Origin: Pelotomaculum_B sp964543575
GTDB lineage: Bacteria; Bacillota; Desulfotomaculia; Desulfotomaculales; Pelotomaculaceae
Reading direction: 5' to 3'
Assembly: GCA_964543575.1 (NCBI GenBank)
Contig: CAZIYV010000147.1
Span: forward strand, 1-7,824
DNA: 7,824 nucleotides
The notes under the pieces are model-generated. The model was not told where the DNA came from and searched no databases. It was given only the letters and a program-made list of their open reading frames with translations. Within the stretch, counting starts at the first letter, position 1. Each line of letters starts with the position of its first letter. The translations under genes were made by a program, and so were the position numbers. This document shows, one piece after another, positions 5,864-7,824 of the stretch.

Positions 5864-7390
5864 TTGGGACATAAGAATAAAGAAGATGAATTTAGCGCAG
5901 GGGGCGGCCTGCATAGTAACCCGGCAGAGGACCTTAATGAAATGATGCGGGTTCGCCGGGAAAAACTGGCCGAAATGCGCAGTAAAGGGCTTGAACCATA
6001 CGGCGGTCGCTTTGAGCGCACCCACTCGGCGCGTTTTATCGTGGATAACTACCCGGCGTTGGAAAACAAGCCTGTGACTATTGCCGGCAGGATTATGTCA
6101 AAGCGGGGCATGGGCAAGGCCTCCTTTGCCCACATTCAGGACGTGACCGGCCAGGTCCAGATTTACATACGCTTAAATGACATTGGCGAAAAAACGTATG
6201 ATCTTTTCGGCAAGCTTGACATTGGAGATATTATAGGCGCCCATGGCAACGTTTTTAAAACCCGCATGGGTGAAATAACTGTTGCTGTGACAAAGCTTGA
6301 TTTGCTCTCTAAATCATTGCGGCCGCTGCCTGAAAAATGGCATGGGCTAAAGGATGTGGAACTTCGCTACCGTCAGAGATATGTCGACTTGATCGTTAAC
6401 CCCGCGGTTATGGAAGTATTCGAGATCAGGAGCAAAATTGTGCGATCCTTCCGGAATTTTTTAGACGGCAGGGGTTTTTTAGAAGTTGAAACTCCGATGA
6501 TGCAAGTAATCGCCGGGGGCGCCACAGCCAAACCTTTTATTACCCACCACAACGCCCTTGATATAAACCTGTTTATGAGAATAGCCCCGGAGCTTTATTT
6601 GAAGAGGCTTTTGGTGGGCGGTTTTGAGAAGGTATACGAGATCAACCGGAACTTCCGTAATGAAGGCATTTCAACCAAGCACAACCCTGAGTTCACGATG
6701 CTTGAGCTGTATGAGGCTTACGCCGACTATAACGATATGATGGACATTACTGAGGAACTTATTTCATCTGTTGCTGCCGAGGTGCTTGGCACTACTATGA
6801 TTGATTATCAGGGCACCGAAATTAATCTTGCCCCGAAGTGGGACAGGCTCCCCATGCTCGAAGCGGTAAAGCAGCACTCAGGCATTGATTTCAGCCTCAT
6901 TAAAACAGCCGGGGAAGCGCAGCTTGCTGTGAAACAGGCGAAATTAGGCATAGAATTGGAGGCCTCTGATTCAAGGGGCTCAATATTAAACAAAATTTTC
7001 GAAGAAGTGGTTGAGCCAAAATTAATCCAACCGACGTTTATTACGGACTACCCTGTGGAGATCTCGCCACTGGCCAAAAGGAAGGCCGAAGACCCCGACC
7101 TTACTGACCGCTTTGAGCTTTTTATTTACGGGCGGGAAATGGCCAATGCGTTTTCAGAACTAAACGACCCCATTGACCAGAAAGCGCGCTTTGTTAATCA
7201 GGCTGAAAAAAGGCGTGCCGGTGATGAAGAAGCCCATATGATGGATGAAGATTACATAAATGCCCTCGAGTACGGTATGCCGCCCGCCGGCGGGCTCGGG
7301 ATCGGGATCGACCGGCTGGTGATGCTGCTCACCAATTCATACTCTATTCGCGATGTAATCCTGTTCCCTTTAATGAAACCGCGCGACTAG
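5864..7390 (+). CDS. lysS: Lysyl-tRNA synthetase, class II
   Basis: Charges tRNA-Lys with lysine in the cytoplasm; functions as a dimer. 508 residues, close to the usual 490-505. An N-terminal helix (about 22-45, LNEMMRVRREKLAEMRSKG) precedes an OB-fold anticodon-binding domain (about 70-150). The class II catalytic core has motif 1 (about 193-212, ending GFLEVETPMM), the lysine-site segment AGGATAKPF (217-225), motif 2 with FRNEG (264-268), and motif 3 GIGIDR (479-484) with its ATP-binding Arg484. The start is TTG, with GGAGGGTG (5851-5858) five bases upstream; no ATG with a Shine-Dalgarno is available before the conserved N-terminal helix. The first 20 residues are a poorly conserved extension. 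It is followed by rRNA promoters, the same order as lysS–rrn in Bacillus subtilis. Confidence 0.97.
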   Translation: MGHKNKEDEFSAGGGLHSNPAEDLNEMMRVRREKLAEMRSKGLEPYGGRFERTHSARFIVDNYPALENKPVTIAGRIMSKRGMGKASFAHIQDVTGQVQIYIRLNDIGEKTYDLFGKLDIGDIIGAHGNVFKTRMGEITVAVTKLDLLSKSLRPLPEKWHGLKDVELRYRQRYVDLIVNPAVMEVFEIRSKIVRSFRNFLDGRGFLEVETPMMQVIAGGATAKPFITHHNALDINLFMRIAPELYLKRLLVGGFEKVYEINRNFRNEGISTKHNPEFTMLELYEAYADYNDMMDITEELISSVAAEVLGTTMIDYQGTEINLAPKWDRLPMLEAVKQHSGIDFSLIKTAGEAQLAVKQAKLGIELEASDSRGSILNKIFEEVVEPKLIQPTFITDYPVEISPLAKRKAEDPDLTDRFELFIYGREMANAFSELNDPIDQKARFVNQAEKRRAGDEEAHMMDEDYINALEYGMPPAGGLGIGIDRLVMLLTNSYSIRDVILFPLMKPRD

Positions 7391-7431
7391 GTTTTATGGA
7401 ATCAGTTTTAACTTAACAAAATGTCACATGC

Positions 7432-7458
7432 AGCCAGGTTTGGTTAGCCCGCCTGGCT
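7432..7458 (+). terminator. Stem-loop after lysS, possible weak terminator
   Basis: AGCCAGG (7432-7438) pairs perfectly with CCTGGCT (7452-7458) around a 13-base loop, 42 bases past the lysS stop. The following bases (TAACTGTCATCC) do not form a T-run, so it may mark a processed 3' end rather than an efficient intrinsic terminator. Confidence 0.4.
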
Positions 7459-7493
7459 TAACTGTCATCCTTATATCACCTGTAAATGCTTTG

Positions 7494-7522
7494 TTGACAA
7501 GCAGAACCCGAAATGTTAAGAT
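7494..7522 (+). promoter_or_regulatory. rRNA operon promoter P1
   Basis: TTGACA (7494-7499), 17-bp spacer, TAAGAT (7517-7522), with an extended -10 TG at 7514-7515. First of three tandem promoters upstream of the expected 16S gene. Confidence 0.8.
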
Positions 7523-7612
7523 AATGTTCCGGTTGCGGCGGACAGCCTGCCGGAAAAGAGAATTGAAATCTTGGAACCGAAAAACGTGCCTTTAATTACC
7601 AGTGAAAGCTTG

Positions 7613-7642
7613 TTGACAAGCTGGACCCCAAAGTGTTAAGAT
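7613..7642 (+). promoter_or_regulatory. rRNA operon promoter P2
   Basis: TTGACA (7613-7618), 18-bp spacer, TAAGAT (7637-7642), extended -10 TG at 7634-7635. A diverged copy of P1 about 119 bp downstream of it. Confidence 0.8.
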
Positions 7643-7701
7643 AAGATTCCGGCCTGAGCGGACGATGTTACCGGGAAACAAATTTTAAGGAATATACTGG
7701 C

Positions 7702-7730
7702 TTGACAACAGTATGTCTTTATGGTAACAT
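7702..7730 (+). promoter_or_regulatory. rRNA operon promoter P3
   Basis: TTGACA (7702-7707), 17-bp spacer, TAACAT (7725-7730), extended -10 TG at 7722-7723. An A/T-rich stretch (about 7677-7697) in the UP-element position supports a strong promoter. Closest to the rRNA; not part of the P1/P2 duplication. Confidence 0.8.
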
Positions 7731-7824
7731 AAGAACCCGAGGCGCTAAGAAAGGCGCTGGCCCGAAACAACCGGTCTTTGAAAACTAAACAGTGGATGGA
7801 TGGAAAAGAAACACATGACTCGTC
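7731..7824 (+). other. rRNA operon leader, 16S expected beyond the window
   Basis: Transcribed leader downstream of P3. It has a direct repeat GGCGCT (7741-7746, 7754-7759), then boxA and a purine-rich run to the edge. I see no 16S 5' sequence (GAGTTTGATC type) before the window ends, so the mature rRNA is inferred from context only. Confidence 0.65.
7773..7784 (+). promoter_or_regulatory. boxA-type rRNA antitermination site
   Basis: GGTCTTTGAAAA matches the boxA element (core TCTTTGAAAA) bound by NusB/NusE in rRNA leaders, followed by CTAAACAG as commonly seen ahead of Gram-positive 16S genes. It lies about 37-48 bases after the predicted P3 start. Confidence 0.8.

Larger units (their letters stand above)
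7491..7676 (+). repeat. Duplicated rRNA promoter unit (two diverged tandem copies)
   Basis: Bases 7491-7557 and 7610-7676 align as a direct repeat offset by about 119-120 bp. They share TTGTTGACAAGC, an A-C-C-C core in the spacer, TGTTAAGATAA, then TTCCGG, GCGGAC and a downstream CCGG. The two copies differ by scattered substitutions and one extra base in the spacer of the second. Confidence 0.75.

Noticed and set aside
7412..7467. Partial direct repeat CTTAAC...TGTCA around the post-lysS hairpin as an insertion footprint
   Set aside because: The copies differ in spacing and are short; there are no terminal inverted repeats or element remains.
7741..7759. GGCGCT repeat as boxB hairpin of the rRNA leader
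   Set aside because: It is a direct repeat; only a 4-bp GCGC stem can form, too weak to call.

Overview
The window looks like chromosomal DNA from an anaerobic, spore-forming-type Firmicute, most plausibly of the Peptococcaceae/Desulfotomaculum–Pelotomaculum kind. That placement is inferred from four things: base composition near 50% GC, strong Shine-Dalgarno sites with TTG starts, the greA–lysS–rRNA gene order, and Gram-positive style rRNA promoters and boxA. No similarity search was possible. All real genes lie on the + strand; I see no mobile element, tRNA or CRISPR.

Left part (1-3303): a signalling pair. The first gene is cut by the left edge and is a double-domain KaiC/RAD55-type RecA-fold ATPase. 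A soluble multidomain histidine kinase follows 27 bases later (Cys-rich N-terminus, GAF-like, PAS, HisKA, HATPase, and a degenerate receiver-like tail). The pair ends at an intrinsic terminator.

Middle part (3304-5041): a second unit with its own promoter region. It has a 20-bp near-perfect palindrome, a -10 box and a hairpin over the ribosome-binding site. It encodes a small helix-turn-helix protein coupled to a homologue of the cyanobacterial acyl-ACP reductase (AAR, COG5322-type dehydrogenase) that keeps the catalytic cysteine. The regulator probably controls the reductase gene, and perhaps its own.

Gap 5042-5364: not empty. It carries a full-consensus sigma-A promoter (TTGACA, 17 bp, TATAAT) inside a perfect 9-bp inverted repeat. 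Starting at the predicted transcription start is a roughly 170-nt sequence whose two ends pair with each other and which encloses several further helices. I regard this candidate structured RNA, or greA leader, as the most interesting element of the window.

Right part (5365-7824): greA (transcript cleavage factor) and lysS (lysyl-tRNA synthetase, class II), then a 434-bp non-coding stretch that is the control region of an rRNA operon. It holds three tandem sigma-A promoters, two of them in a duplicated unit, and a boxA antitermination site. The 16S rRNA itself would begin just beyond the right edge. The lysS–rrn order resembles Bacillus subtilis.
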